In this document: in pieces, positions 1 through 9,436 of the stretch
Layout of the letters: every line of letters begins with the position of its first letter
Numbering within the stretch: the stretch's first letter is position 1
NCBI GenBank assembly: GCA_017398725.1
Contig: JAFQFA010000015.1
Location: forward strand, 33,806 to 97,805
Reading direction: 5' to 3'
Source: Oscillospiraceae bacterium
GTDB lineage: Bacteria; Bacillota; Clostridia; Oscillospirales; Oscillospiraceae
Length of the DNA stretch: 64,000 nucleotides
Notes under the pieces: generated by a model
What the model was told of the DNA's origin: nothing
Seen by the model: the letters and a program-made list of their open reading frames with translations, nothing else
Databases searched by the model: none
Made by a program: the position numbers and the translations under genes

Positions 1-1277
1 TAGCCCATGTCGCCCTCGCTGTTGGTAACAATAAAAGTCATGTCGCACTTGGCATTTCCCTTGATGTACATACCTTGGGTGCTAAACATCTCATAAGGCG
101 CAAAGACAAAACCCAGATTTCCCAGCTTCATGACCCGCAGCTCCATGCTCCGGGTGGGAGGGGCGGAGACTCTGTTCTTCACGGCGTTGGCTTCATAGTA
201 ACTGGAAAAACCGTTTTCCCGGGCAGCCGCAATGGTTTCCGGTGCGGAGACACCATACTCCCGGGCAACGGCCACCACAGCCTTCGCCTCCATAAATTTC
301 TCTACTTTTTCTTTATTGGACTTGCCGGTAAAGGTCACAGTGGAAAGTGCCATTTCGGCGTCTTTCATTTTCACCAGATCCCCCAACGCATCTACTGCGT
401 ATTTCCCAAGCGCTTCACCATAGGGTCTATACTCGCCCTTTTGGAACCTTCCCTCCCCTTCAATGCTGCTGCGACTGATCTGATCCCCGGCAGCACCAAT
501 AAAATATGCAGCCAGTACATCGGCATGTTCCTCCACATAGGCTCTGGTAATACCGGGAAAATCTGCAGAAAGCTTTGTCTGAGCAGAACCACCGTTAAAG
601 GTAGCATGGGCAGGAAAACTCATGAGCAGGATATCCTTTTTATCCTTACGCATAAGTTTGACAAGCTGTAATTCCCCGTCAGCCTCCGTAGAATGATCCA
701 GAATCTCTCCGTTTTTAAAATTGCCAAAGTTAGAACCGGCATAGCTGCCGTCGCTAAGCAGATAGTGGCGCACAAAGGCCATGCCTTCGGTCATTGTGCT
801 TCCATAGTAGACCTCTGTGGCAGCCAGATCGGCAATCGCATCGGTAGCGGCTTGGACGGCTGCCTTAAAGAACAACCCCCGGTATTCCACCACACCGTCA
901 AAATCATTGCGAATCGCCGGTGCACTGTGGGTGTGGGTGGCATTCATCAAAATATTTTCCTGTGGCACACCGGTGGCTTTACTGACTGTAGCCTTAGTCA
1001 GATCCACAAAGTTATCCGTAGCTGTAATCAGGTCCATGGAATAAAGCAGAATGGTCTTTTCCTGCTGATGCAGTGCTACACAGGTGATTGAAAGATCATC
1101 CATTTCACCGGTAGAGTAGCGCTTGGTCCAATCGCCTCCTGCCAGAGGAACAGAGGCTTCCGGCATGATACTGGCTCTGCCAAAGCCTGTTTGTAAATTT
1201 CCGGAGCTTGGGTTACTGCAGGCGAAAAGCCCCAGCCCCAGCGCAATGGTCAGAATAAAAACAAGGATTCGTCTCAT
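1..1277 (-). CDS. Neutral/alkaline ceramidase-like lipoprotein, C-terminus cut by window edge
   Basis: An open frame runs from an ATG at 1277 past the window start, so at least 425 residues are seen and the stop is outside. AAAGGAG lies just upstream of the ATG. The N-terminus is a lipoprotein signal with an LGLFACS lipobox, predicting a surface-anchored exported protein. The mature start FGRASIMPEASVPLAGG and the later NATHTHSAP motif (zinc-ligand type histidines) match the N-terminal catalytic domain of neutral/alkaline non-lysosomal ceramidases, which hydrolyse the N-acyl bond of ceramide. Many bacterial members have unknown substrates, so the activity is inferred from family. It lies downstream of aspS on the same strand, but a terminator and about 280 bp separate them, so it is probably its own unit. 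Confidence 0.8.
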   Translation of the reverse strand, partial: MRRILVFILTIALGLGLFACSNPSSGNLQTGFGRASIMPEASVPLAGGDWTKRYSTGEMDDLSITCVALHQQEKTILLYSMDLITATDNFVDLTKATVSKATGVPQENILMNATHTHSAPAIRNDFDGVVEYRGLFFKAAVQAATDAIADLAATEVYYGSTMTEGMAFVRHYLLSDGSYAGSNFGNFKNGEILDHSTEADGELQLVKLMRKDKKDILLMSFPAHATFNGGSAQTKLSADFPGITRAYVEEHADVLAAYFIGAAGDQISRSSIEGEGRFQKGEYRPYGEALGKYAVDALGDLVKMKDAEMALSTVTFTGKSNKEKVEKFMEAKAVVAVAREYGVSAPETIAAARENGFSSYYEANAVKNRVSAPPTRSMELRVMKLGNLGFVFAPYEMFSTQGMYIKGNAKCDMTFIVTNSEGDMG

Positions 1278-1389
1278 TCCGTTCTCTCCTTTTATATGTC
1301 TTCTTCATTGTATCGTTTTCCATCAAAATTTGCAATCAAAATACCAAATTATCCGGCACAATAAATTTCAATTTATCGAACATCTAAAA

Positions 1390-1545
1390 ACAGCAGGCTT
1401 TCGGTTTCCATGGGACGAAAAGGCACTGCACTTCCTCAAGATAGACCGCTTCTTAAACCGCATAAGGGGTGCGCCGCAGCATCGAAAATGCGCGTCCCGT
1501 GGGTGGAGCGAACAGTGCGATAAATGGGAATTGGCCCAATTGAAC
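1390..1545. other. Structured intergenic region, possible ncRNA, unassigned
   Basis: The gap between the ceramidase-like gene and the aspS terminator has no convincing ORF but is rich in nested complementarity: TTTCCAT near 1404 with ATGGGAA near 1523, GGCACTG near 1422 with CAGTGC near 1513, plus inner hairpins such as CGCA/TGCG and GCAT/ATGC. Two of the pairings are mutually exclusive, suggesting alternative folds. A 6S-like RNA is one idea because, as recalled, Bacillus 6S-1 lies beside aspS; a palindromic repeat element is another. No clear promoter was found on either strand. Confidence 0.3.
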
Positions 1546-1554
1546 AATAAGAAA

Positions 1555-1585
1555 GCCGCCGGCTTGGAGATACCAAACCGGCGGC
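1555..1585 (-). terminator. Terminator of aspS
   Basis: Eight-base GC stem (GCCGCCGG/CCGGCGGC) with a 15-base loop, starting 11 bases after the aspS stop and followed on the minus strand by TTTCTTATTGTT. Confidence 0.85.
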
Positions 1586-1596
1586 AATATTTTCAA

Positions 1597-3375
1597 TTAC
1601 TGCAGGTGGGATTCGTTGATGAGGATATGCACATCGTCCAGCTGCTTCTGGGAAACAGTGGTGGGGGCATCCATCATCAGATCCTGCGCATTCTTGTTCA
1701 GGGGGAAGGTAATGACTTCGCGGATGGACTCCTCGCCGCACAGCAGCATCACAATCCGGTCAATGCCGGGAGCTGCGCCTGCATGGGGAGGTGCACCGTA
1801 GGTAAAGGCATTGTACATCGCAGGGAACTTTGCCTTCACATTTTCTTCACCCAAGCCAACCATCTGGAAGGCCTTGACCATGATCTCGGGATCGTGGTTC
1901 CGAACAGCACCGGAAGCAGACTCATAGCCGTTGACAACCAGATCGTACTGGTTGGCGTTGATGGCCAACAGCTTCTCGATATCGCCCTCAGCGGCCTCCA
2001 GCGCTTCCTTGCCGCCTACAGGCATAGAGAAGGGGTTATGGCAGAACTCCAACTGACCGGACTCTTCACCCATCTCGTACATGGGGAAGTCCACGATCCA
2101 GCAGCAGGCGTACTGCTCTTCGTCAAAGTGGCCGGGCAGGCGCTTACCCATCATGGTACGGATCACGCCGGCGGTCTTCTGGGCTGCCAGCTTCTTGCCG
2201 GCGGCCATGCAGACAAAGCTGCCGGGCTTCAGGTTCAGCTTCTCGGTCAGGGCTGCCTTCTGCTCAGCAAGGAACTTAGAAACGCCACCGGTCAGCTCGC
2301 CGTTCTCGTCCACCTTGAACCAGCAAGCCTTGTTGGCAGTCTGCACTTCCACATCGTTTAAGAGCTTATCGATCCACTTACGGCCCTCGGCGAAATTGTC
2401 CACAGCAACAGCCTTGACAACAGCGTTCTGGAAAGGACCAAACTCGCAGCCGGCAACGGCCTCGGTGATATCCTGCACCTCAAGATCGATACGCAGATCG
2501 GGCTTATCGGAGCCATAGCGCTCCATCGCCTCGTTAAAGGGAATCCGGATAAAGGGATAAGAGGAAACTCTCTTATACTTGCCGTACTTGCAGAAGATGG
2601 GCTGCAGCACTTCTTCCAATGTGGTCAGCACATCGTCCTGCGTAGCAAAAGCCATTTCCATATCCAGCTGATAGAACTCGCCGGGTGTACGGTCCGCACG
2701 GGCATCCTCATCACGGAAGCAAGGTGCGATCTGGAAATAACGGTCAAAACCGGAGGTCATCAACAGCTGCTTAAACTGCTGGGGTGCCTGCGGCAATGCG
2801 TAGAACTTGCCGGGGTGATTCCGGGCAGGCACCAAGAAGTCACGGGCGCCCTCAGGAGAGGAAGCGGTCAAAATGGGGGTGGTGATCTCCAAGAAGCCGT
2901 GGTCGGTCATGGCTGCGCGGATCGCGGCAACCACTTGGCAGCGCAGGATGATATTCTTCTTCACCGCAGGATTACGCAGATCCAGATAACGGTACTTCAG
3001 TCTTACATTTTCATCAGCTTCCTTGGACTTGTTGATCTCAAAGGGCAGCTGATTGTGGCGGCATTTGCCCAGCACCTTGATGGCTGTGGGAACCACCTCG
3101 ATCTCACCGGTAGGCTGCTTGGGATTCTTGCTCTCCCGCTCCCGTACCACACCAGTAACCTGCACAGTAGATTCTTTATTGATGCCCTTGACAAGCTGCA
3201 TCATTTCAGCGGTCTCTACCACCACCTGTGTGGTGCCGTAATAGTCACGAAGCACCAAGAAGGCAAAGTTGGAGCCAACTTCACGGATATTTTCCAGCCA
3301 ACCGGCTAAGGTGACATTCTGACCTGCATCCGCAAGGCGGAGCTGACCGCAATTATGGGTTCTGGATTGCATCAT
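1597..3375 (-). CDS. aspS: Aspartate--tRNA ligase
   Basis: Class II aminoacyl-tRNA synthetase that charges tRNA-Asp in the cytoplasm. The 592 residues match the usual length of the bacterial AspRS with the inserted GAD domain. Visible parts: N-terminal OB-fold anticodon-binding domain (about 1-110), motif 2 FRDEDARADR, the inserted domain (about 290-420), and motif 3 ending in APGIDRIVMLL near residue 545. The start is the first of two tandem ATG codons, with AAGGGG about nine bases upstream. It has its own promoter and terminator and so appears monocistronic. Whether it is discriminating or also charges tRNA-Asn cannot be settled here. Confidence 0.97.
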   Translation of the reverse strand: MMQSRTHNCGQLRLADAGQNVTLAGWLENIREVGSNFAFLVLRDYYGTTQVVVETAEMMQLVKGINKESTVQVTGVVRERESKNPKQPTGEIEVVPTAIKVLGKCRHNQLPFEINKSKEADENVRLKYRYLDLRNPAVKKNIILRCQVVAAIRAAMTDHGFLEITTPILTASSPEGARDFLVPARNHPGKFYALPQAPQQFKQLLMTSGFDRYFQIAPCFRDEDARADRTPGEFYQLDMEMAFATQDDVLTTLEEVLQPIFCKYGKYKRVSSYPFIRIPFNEAMERYGSDKPDLRIDLEVQDITEAVAGCEFGPFQNAVVKAVAVDNFAEGRKWIDKLLNDVEVQTANKACWFKVDENGELTGGVSKFLAEQKAALTEKLNLKPGSFVCMAAGKKLAAQKTAGVIRTMMGKRLPGHFDEEQYACCWIVDFPMYEMGEESGQLEFCHNPFSMPVGGKEALEAAEGDIEKLLAINANQYDLVVNGYESASGAVRNHDPEIMVKAFQMVGLGEENVKAKFPAMYNAFTYGAPPHAGAAPGIDRIVMLLCGEESIREVITFPLNKNAQDLMMDAPTTVSQKQLDDVHILINESHLQ

Positions 3376-3410
3376 AGCTATAATCCCCTTATTCTAAAAG
3401 TTATCGATTT

Positions 3411-3439
3411 ATTCTCTCATAAAATAAGGAAAAAGTCAA
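3411..3439 (-). promoter_or_regulatory. Promoter of aspS
   Basis: Minus-strand TTGACT, 17-base spacer, GAGAAT, about 35 bases upstream of the aspS ATG. No T-box-like leader is seen here, unlike thrS. Confidence 0.5.
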
Positions 3440-3490
3440 TCACTGTTCGTTTTTTTCAAACCCCGATTTCGCCGGCCCGCAACCATAAAT

Positions 3491-3520
3491 ACAGGGAACG
3501 CCAACATCAGCGTTCCCTGT
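3491..3520 (-). terminator. Terminator of the MacAB-like operon
   Basis: Perfect 10-base stem ACAGGGAACG/CGTTCCCTGT ten bases beyond the stop of the last operon gene; the tail on the minus strand is ATTTATGG. Confidence 0.7.
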
Positions 3521-3529
3521 AATATCGAT

Positions 3530-5587
3530 TTATCTGCCGGGTCGGTTGCCCATACCACCAAAGCCGGCATTACCGGTTTGGGGCGTATTGGAGATCTGCG
3601 GAGTATCATAGTAGGCATAGTAGACAATCTGGCCTTCCTGCAAGCCGGACAGGATCTGCACCGTTTCGCCGTCAGACACGCCGACCGTCACCTCCACCGC
3701 ACCGGTAAAGGCTTCTTTTTTCTCATTGTAGCCGGTATAGACCAGTGTTTTGCTTCCCTGCTCCACCAAGGCTGCCACCGGCAGTGTCAGTACATTCTCC
3801 CAAGATTCCAAAGGAATCTCCGCCGTGGCATTCATGCCGGAAAGCATGTTTTCCAGCCGGTCCATGGTCAATGTCACCGCATACTTACTTTGACCGCCGT
3901 CACTTTCGCCGGTATTGCTGATATCCGTGATTCGGGCGGTGCACTTTTCGCCGCCGAGGGCATCTACTTTCACTTGGGCAGACATGCCGGTACGCAGCTT
4001 TGCCACATCCATTTCATCAACCAAAATCTTCAAGGTCACCTGCGTCTGGGGATTTACCTGACCGATTTGGATCACCTGCAGGCCGTACAGTTCAAAGGCT
4101 TCCTGTTGCTGACTGCCACCGCCGGAAGGACGATTGCTGCCGGATGGGCGGTTGTTACCGGACGGGCGGTTGCCGCCGGGGATATTGCCGCCGGGGGTAT
4201 TGCCGCCGGGTTGGGAGGGCTGCTGCTCCGGCACATCCTGCGGCGCTTTCTGCACCCGGACGATCCATACCGGCTGCCCCTGCAGATCAAAGGCAAACAG
4301 AAGGATATCTCCGGCTGTCACCGTCAGCGGATCAATCTGCTGCCAGATGTTTTCCACCAGCTCATAGACAGGTACAGCCCCCTCAAAAAGCTGGGCTTGG
4401 GTAAAGGTTTCTTCCGTTAAAAGCACACCGGCAAGATCCATATAATCCGTAACAGGCTGCTCCTGCGGATTGATCAGCAGTGTCCATCCGTTCTGACCCA
4501 CGCCGGTGACCTTACCCACATAATTGACATATTGGGTCTGATCGTCACCATTGGGAGCATTTGCCAAAAGGTCCAGACTGTAGCCGGTATAAGCGCTTAA
4601 CAGCTGGGTGCTGTTTTTATCCAGACCGGTCACTGTACCATCGCAGGAAGCACGCAGCTGCCGGGTCTGATACATTTGGAACAAATCCAGCATAAGCGCT
4701 TCATATTCCTGCCGCTGTGCTACCAGCTGATGGTAGGCAGCGGTATTGCCGGTATCTGTCAGCTTCATCAGTGTCTGCCCTACCTTGGCATTACTGCCTT
4801 CCTTTGCGGAAACACTGCTCACTGTACCGGTATAGGCCGTTGCTTTCCACGGGCTGAGAATATACAATTTTCCGCTGCCCAACACTTTTTCTCCGGCGCT
4901 GACCTGCACCGTCTGACCTTCTTCATAGTCTTTATCTGTTACCGTAACGATCATTTCTCCGGCAAGGTTCGATTTGACCTTACCGGTGACGGTCTTGCCG
5001 TTTTCCAACGTCACAGCGACGGATTCCCCGGCGCCGAGGTTACTTTGCACCGTCAGATCCACCGCCATCAGCCCATCCAGACTCAGTACCGCCAAGGCGC
5101 CATGCTCCAGCATCACCGCCTGTACGCTGTCGCCTTTTTTTGCATATACATGTTTCACCGTACCGCCGGAAAGGGCTTTGACCGTTTCTGCGGTACTCTT
5201 CTTTCCTTCCGTTTGAATGCGCTTGGCTAAATAATCCAAGGTTTGCTGCACCTGTGTAATGGCTTTCATCACGGAAACACGGTCCACAGTGGCAACGGCA
5301 TCGCCCTGTTTGACTGTGTCACCGTTGGAAACCGCATAGCCGGTGATCTTCACCGCCGCAGGCACCGTCAGCAACTGCGGATCCTCCCCGGCCAGCACGC
5401 CGCCGCCGATGATCCGGGATGTCAAGTTACCCAAAGCAACCTTTGCAGTAAGAATGCTGGGTTCCGGACCTTTGGCTTCCGGTTTCTGCTTGGCAATCAC
5501 CGGCATCAGCGCCAGCACGCCAACCAAAACCAGAACACAAGCCGCCGCGATTACCTGCTTTATTCTTTTCTTTTTCGCTTTATCCAT
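3530..5587 (-). CDS. HlyD/MacA-type membrane fusion protein (second adaptor)
   Basis: Efflux adaptor of 685 residues: one N-terminal membrane helix (about 8-32), then biotinyl-lipoyl-like hairpin and beta-barrel segments typical of MacA/HlyD proteins, which link an ABC permease to the envelope exterior. The central part contains a Gly/Asn/Pro-rich linker with repeats of PGGN and RPSG (about residues 445-500), and the C-terminus ends in another Gly-rich tail. This makes it much longer than a usual adaptor of about 400 residues. Its Shine-Dalgarno GGAGG lies in the last codons of the permease gene and the start follows that stop by two bases, so translation is coupled. It is the last gene of a four-gene operon; the substrate is unknown. 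Confidence 0.85.
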   Translation of the reverse strand: MDKAKKKRIKQVIAAACVLVLVGVLALMPVIAKQKPEAKGPEPSILTAKVALGNLTSRIIGGGVLAGEDPQLLTVPAAVKITGYAVSNGDTVKQGDAVATVDRVSVMKAITQVQQTLDYLAKRIQTEGKKSTAETVKALSGGTVKHVYAKKGDSVQAVMLEHGALAVLSLDGLMAVDLTVQSNLGAGESVAVTLENGKTVTGKVKSNLAGEMIVTVTDKDYEEGQTVQVSAGEKVLGSGKLYILSPWKATAYTGTVSSVSAKEGSNAKVGQTLMKLTDTGNTAAYHQLVAQRQEYEALMLDLFQMYQTRQLRASCDGTVTGLDKNSTQLLSAYTGYSLDLLANAPNGDDQTQYVNYVGKVTGVGQNGWTLLINPQEQPVTDYMDLAGVLLTEETFTQAQLFEGAVPVYELVENIWQQIDPLTVTAGDILLFAFDLQGQPVWIVRVQKAPQDVPEQQPSQPGGNTPGGNIPGGNRPSGNNRPSGSNRPSGGGSQQQEAFELYGLQVIQIGQVNPQTQVTLKILVDEMDVAKLRTGMSAQVKVDALGGEKCTARITDISNTGESDGGQSKYAVTLTMDRLENMLSGMNATAEIPLESWENVLTLPVAALVEQGSKTLVYTGYNEKKEAFTGAVEVTVGVSDGETVQILSGLQEGQIVYYAYYDTPQISNTPQTGNAGFGGMGNRPGR

Positions 5588-5589
5588 GG

Positions 5590-6774
5590 TTATCCTCCAT
5601 AATGCAGCGCATCAATGGGCTTCATTTTAGCCGCTTTATTGGCCGGGTAGAGGCCAAAGACCAAACCGATCACAAAGCAGAACAGCACTGCGATCAGCAC
5701 CACGCCGCCATCCAGAGAGAAGGTGATTTCCAAACTGGAAACCACTGTGGTCACCGTCTGCAAAATCGCCCACGAAAGGAAAATTCCCAATGCGCAGCCC
5801 AACATGCAAAGGACCACTGCCTCCATCAAAAACTGGCTCAGAATCGTACCCCGGCTGGCACCGATGGCTTTCCGGATGCCGATCTCACGGGTCCGTTCCG
5901 TAACCGTGACCAGCATAATATTCATAATGCCGATGCCGCCTACCACCAGCGAGATGGCGGCGATACCGCCCAAAAGGATCGTCAGCACCGAAGTGATGGA
6001 GCTCATGGCGTTTTCCAGCACATCCTGCGTGGACACAGAGAACGCCTCTTCGTCCTCTTCAAAGCGCTCCATCAGCAATTCGGTAATGGCGGTTTTTGCC
6101 ATATCCACCGTTCCGCCCTCCGGGGCGCTAACATAAAATCTGGTCACATCCCCCAGTAAACTGTCGGACAGCCGCAGCAAGGAGGTATAGGGCAGGTAAA
6201 CCGTCATACCGCCGGAGCTGAGGCTGGTAAGGCTGCCGTCTTCTTCATACAGCACACCCACAATGGTATACTCCACCCCGTCCAGACGCACCGCCTGACC
6301 GATACAATCGGTGTAGCCCATCAATTCTTCCGCTGCTGCGTTATTGAGTACGCAAACATAGCTATGATTCTCTATATCCGCGGTTTTCAGCCAGCGACCC
6401 ATTTCCATCTGCAGGCCCTGCAGTGCATACCATGCAGCCGTAGTGCCGTAAAGGGTGACACTGCCGCTTTCCTCCCGACCGTGGGCTGTTGCGGAATCCG
6501 TCCAGTAAGGAGCCAGCAGCCCCACATCCGTGCGCTCTGACCACTGGTTCAGAAGCGCCGGATCAATCGGGCTTCCCTTATCATCCGAAACAGTAACAGA
6601 CATCATGCTGTTGCCCAAACCGGATACCGCATCCGTTACCGAGGTAGTCGCGCCGTTGACCAAGCTCACCAGCACCACCAACGCCATCACACCGATAATG
6701 ATGCCCAGCATCGTCAGCACCGCCCGAAGCTTATTGGAGCTAATGGACCGCAGAGCCATTTTTAGTGCCATCAT
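5590..6774 (-). CDS. MacB-type ABC transporter permease
   Basis: Permease of 394 residues with FtsX/MacB topology: one N-terminal membrane helix (about 14-40), a large extracytoplasmic MacB-like domain (about 45-270), then three C-terminal helices with the conserved stretch VGGIGIMNIMLVTVTERTRE, followed by GIRKAIGAS. Such proteins work mechanically with a separate ATPase to move antimicrobial peptides, lipids or other envelope substrates, rather than as classic channels. Its start overlaps the ATPase stop by four bases and it is flanked by two adaptor genes, giving the order adaptor-ATPase-permease-adaptor. Confidence 0.92.
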   Translation of the reverse strand: MMALKMALRSISSNKLRAVLTMLGIIIGVMALVVLVSLVNGATTSVTDAVSGLGNSMMSVTVSDDKGSPIDPALLNQWSERTDVGLLAPYWTDSATAHGREESGSVTLYGTTAAWYALQGLQMEMGRWLKTADIENHSYVCVLNNAAAEELMGYTDCIGQAVRLDGVEYTIVGVLYEEDGSLTSLSSGGMTVYLPYTSLLRLSDSLLGDVTRFYVSAPEGGTVDMAKTAITELLMERFEEDEEAFSVSTQDVLENAMSSITSVLTILLGGIAAISLVVGGIGIMNIMLVTVTERTREIGIRKAIGASRGTILSQFLMEAVVLCMLGCALGIFLSWAILQTVTTVVSSLEITFSLDGGVVLIAVLFCFVIGLVFGLYPANKAAKMKPIDALHYGG

Positions 6775-7442
6775 AACTGCACCTCCGTAATTCTTCCGTC
6801 CAAAATATGCACGGAGCGCTCTGCCTGCTTTGCCACATCGCGATCATGGGTAATGAGCACAATGGTGTTGCCTTGGGCGTGCAGTTCGTGGAAAATGTCA
6901 ATGATCTCCTGACCGGTTTTGGAATCCAGCGCACCGGTAGGCTCATCCGCCAAGATCAGCTTGGGATTGGTGACAATCGCTCTGGCAATGGCCACCCGCT
7001 GCTGCTGACCGCCGGAAAGCTCTGTGGGCAGATGGTTTGCCCGATTGGTCAAGCCCACCCGTTCCAATGCCGCCGCTACCCGCTGCTGCCGCTCCGGCCG
7101 CTTCACTTTTTGATAGATCAAGGGAAGCTCTACATTTTCCCAAGCGGTAAGCTTAGGGATCAGGTTGAAGCTTTGAAACACGAAACCGATCTTTTCATTC
7201 CGGATAGCTGCCAACTCATTTTCCGAATACGCCTCAATGGGCAGCCCATCCAGACGGTAAGCGCCAGCATCCGCCACATCCAGACAGCCGATAATATTCA
7301 TAAGGGTGGATTTACCGCTGCCGGAAGGGCCGATGATGCTGACAAATTCTTTGGGATAGATATGCAAGGATGCACGGTCCAGCGCCCGGACCCGCTCATC
7401 GCCCACCAAGTAAACCTTGGAAATATCGTTCATATCGATCAT
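6771..7442 (-). CDS. MacB/LolD-type ABC transporter ATPase
   Basis: Nucleotide-binding subunit of 223 residues. Walker A GPSGSGKST is at about 38-46, the ABC signature LSGGQQQR near 142, Walker B with LADEPTGALD near 163, and the H-loop ITHD near 200. The DEPTGALD form is characteristic of the LolD/MacB/FtsE class that pairs with FtsX-fold permeases, as found next door. It energises export of an unknown substrate. Its ATG follows the first adaptor's stop closely, with GAGAGGG as ribosome site, so it belongs to the same operon. Confidence 0.95.
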   Translation of the reverse strand: MIDMNDISKVYLVGDERVRALDRASLHIYPKEFVSIIGPSGSGKSTLMNIIGCLDVADAGAYRLDGLPIEAYSENELAAIRNEKIGFVFQSFNLIPKLTAWENVELPLIYQKVKRPERQQRVAAALERVGLTNRANHLPTELSGGQQQRVAIARAIVTNPKLILADEPTGALDSKTGQEIIDIFHELHAQGNTIVLITHDRDVAKQAERSVHILDGRITEVQL

Positions 7443-7453
7443 GGCATTCCCTC

Positions 7454-9199
7454 TCAGCCGGCATTTGTGCCCCAGCTGGGCCGGTTGCTATTGCCGGAAT
7501 TGCCGCTGGGTCGGTTGCTATTGCCAGAATTGCCGCCCCAGTTAGGGCGGTTGCTATTTCCGGAATTGCTGCCGGGTCGGTTACTGCTGCCGGAATTGCC
7601 GCCGGGGCGCAGATTACCACCCATATTACCGAAGCCACCCATATTACCGAAGCCGCCGAAATTGTTGCTCTGCTGCTTGGTATAATACACAGTATCGCCT
7701 TCCTGTAAGCCGGACTTGATTTCTACATAAGTACTGTTTTGCAAGCCGACAATCACATCCACACGGCCGCCGTATTCCTGCTTCTGGGCATCGTATTGGG
7801 TGTATACATATGCGCCATCCCGGGTCAGGTGCAGTGCCTCCACCGGGATCAGCAGTGCGTTATCCACACCTTGGATCCGCACACTGACACTGGCGGTCAT
7901 ACCGGAAAGCATACCGGAAACTTTGTTCAGCTCCACCACCGCAGTATAACTTCCGGAATCGCCACTGCGGTCGATCTCCGTCAAGGTGCCGGAAAAAGCA
8001 GCTTCGCCTACGGAGCTGACAGTCACATACACTTGCTGCCCCAATTCCAAAGAAAGGATGTCATCTTCATCCACTGTAATGGTCACAGACATCTTCTCAT
8101 CGGCAGACAAGGTCACCACCGGCGTTTCACTTTCCGTGCCGTTTTCTGTAAAGTCCACGCTTTGAACGCTGCCGGGCTTGTCTGCCAGCACAGCACCGTC
8201 ATGCCGGATCTTCAAAAGGGCCAGCAATGTTTCTTCTTTTTCGCTGCGCTGACGCAGCAGGGATTCATAATTGGCGCTGTACTGGGTGTCCTTCAGGGTA
8301 AACAGCTTTGTGGATGCTGAAACCTTTTTCCCTTCGGAAACCTTCACCGCGCTGACCGTGCCGGCATAGCCGGTGATCCGCAAGGGTCTGTGGATCTCCA
8401 GTTTGGCGGTTCCCAGTTCTTTACCCTCAGGGTCCAGCACCTTGACCGCTTCTTGATACTTCGGGCCGTTGTCTGTCACCAAAACAGTGGCAACCCCGGC
8501 AATGACACTTTCCACCTTACCGGTGATCTGATTGCCGTTTGCACGCAGGACGTTCACTTTATCCCCGGCCTGCAGGGCCTGCGTTTCCAATGTAAAAGAC
8601 ATATAACCATCCAAAGAAAGGATCGCCAAAGCACCTTCTTCGTACATCACATCCGCCACTTTGCTGCCCTTCTTGGCATATACTGCCTTGACTCGGCCGC
8701 TGACGCCGGCTTTCACACTGCTGCCGGCAGCATCCTCTTCCGCATTGCTGATGGCATCATCCAGATCATCGAGTTGCGCTTGCAGATCCGCCATGGCACT
8801 GATCACGGAGGCGATATCCACCGTAGCCAAAACCGTTCCTTTTTCAACGGCCGCGTTTTTCCGCACAAGCACCTCCTTCACCGTTACACCCGCAGGCACG
8901 GTAACCTTTTCCAGATCCACATCTGCCAAAGAGCCGGACCCGGACACAACTGTGCTGACGGTGCCGGTGGTAACCGTATGTGAAAGCACCTGCGCACCGG
9001 TGCCGCCAAACTGCGCCTTCACCCGGCGCTGCAACATACTCACGCCCACAACGGTCAAAATCGCCACAGCTGTCACCGTGACCGCCACCGTGATTATAAT
9101 TCTCTTTCTTTTGCGCTTTCTGCTTTTATTCAATGCCTCAAACAGGGCATCATCCTGCGCTTCCGGTCCGGTTTGGACTACATGTTCCTGATTCTCCAT
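7454..9199 (-). CDS. HlyD/MacA-type membrane fusion protein (first adaptor)
   Basis: First gene of the efflux operon, 581 residues from the ATG at 9199, which has AAAGGAG six bases upstream; an in-frame upstream extension lacks a good site. A basic stretch (SRKRKRKR) precedes one membrane helix (about 32-55), then lipoyl-like and barrel domains of the RND/ABC adaptor family follow. The last 70 residues are low-complexity: FGNMGG repeats followed by repeated SGNSNRP units. Such a tail is not needed for the adaptor fold and may reach into or bind the cell wall; that role is inference. The presence of two different adaptors for one ATPase/permease pair is unusual. Confidence 0.88.
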   Translation of the reverse strand: MENQEHVVQTGPEAQDDALFEALNKSRKRKRKRIIITVAVTVTAVAILTVVGVSMLQRRVKAQFGGTGAQVLSHTVTTGTVSTVVSGSGSLADVDLEKVTVPAGVTVKEVLVRKNAAVEKGTVLATVDIASVISAMADLQAQLDDLDDAISNAEEDAAGSSVKAGVSGRVKAVYAKKGSKVADVMYEEGALAILSLDGYMSFTLETQALQAGDKVNVLRANGNQITGKVESVIAGVATVLVTDNGPKYQEAVKVLDPEGKELGTAKLEIHRPLRITGYAGTVSAVKVSEGKKVSASTKLFTLKDTQYSANYESLLRQRSEKEETLLALLKIRHDGAVLADKPGSVQSVDFTENGTESETPVVTLSADEKMSVTITVDEDDILSLELGQQVYVTVSSVGEAAFSGTLTEIDRSGDSGSYTAVVELNKVSGMLSGMTASVSVRIQGVDNALLIPVEALHLTRDGAYVYTQYDAQKQEYGGRVDVIVGLQNSTYVEIKSGLQEGDTVYYTKQQSNNFGGFGNMGGFGNMGGNLRPGGNSGSSNRPGSNSGNSNRPNWGGNSGNSNRPSGNSGNSNRPSWGTNAG

Positions 9200-9403
9200 A
9201 GCGTCTCCTTTCATAAATGCCGTTTTCTTGCATTTGCTACGATTATACACCCTGAGCCTTTACTGAAACTGAAGAACCGCTTATATATTTTCCTTTTTTA
9301 TGAATTTCTTTTTCCCTTTACTTTGCAGGCATGTATTTGGCAGAATGCACAGTTTTTCCTTTCTGTTTTTTATGCGCTTAACATTTCTTTAATAGAAGAT
9401 TCC

Positions 9404-9431
9404 TTGAATCTTGAACTTTATATTGTATAAT
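9404..9431 (+). promoter_or_regulatory. Candidate plus-strand promoter upstream of a hairpin region
   Basis: TTGAAT, 16-base spacer, TATAAT. It points away from the efflux operon into a region with no ORF and two hairpins, the second being an intrinsic terminator, so it may drive a small RNA. Confidence 0.45.
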
Positions 9432-9436
9432 CATTC

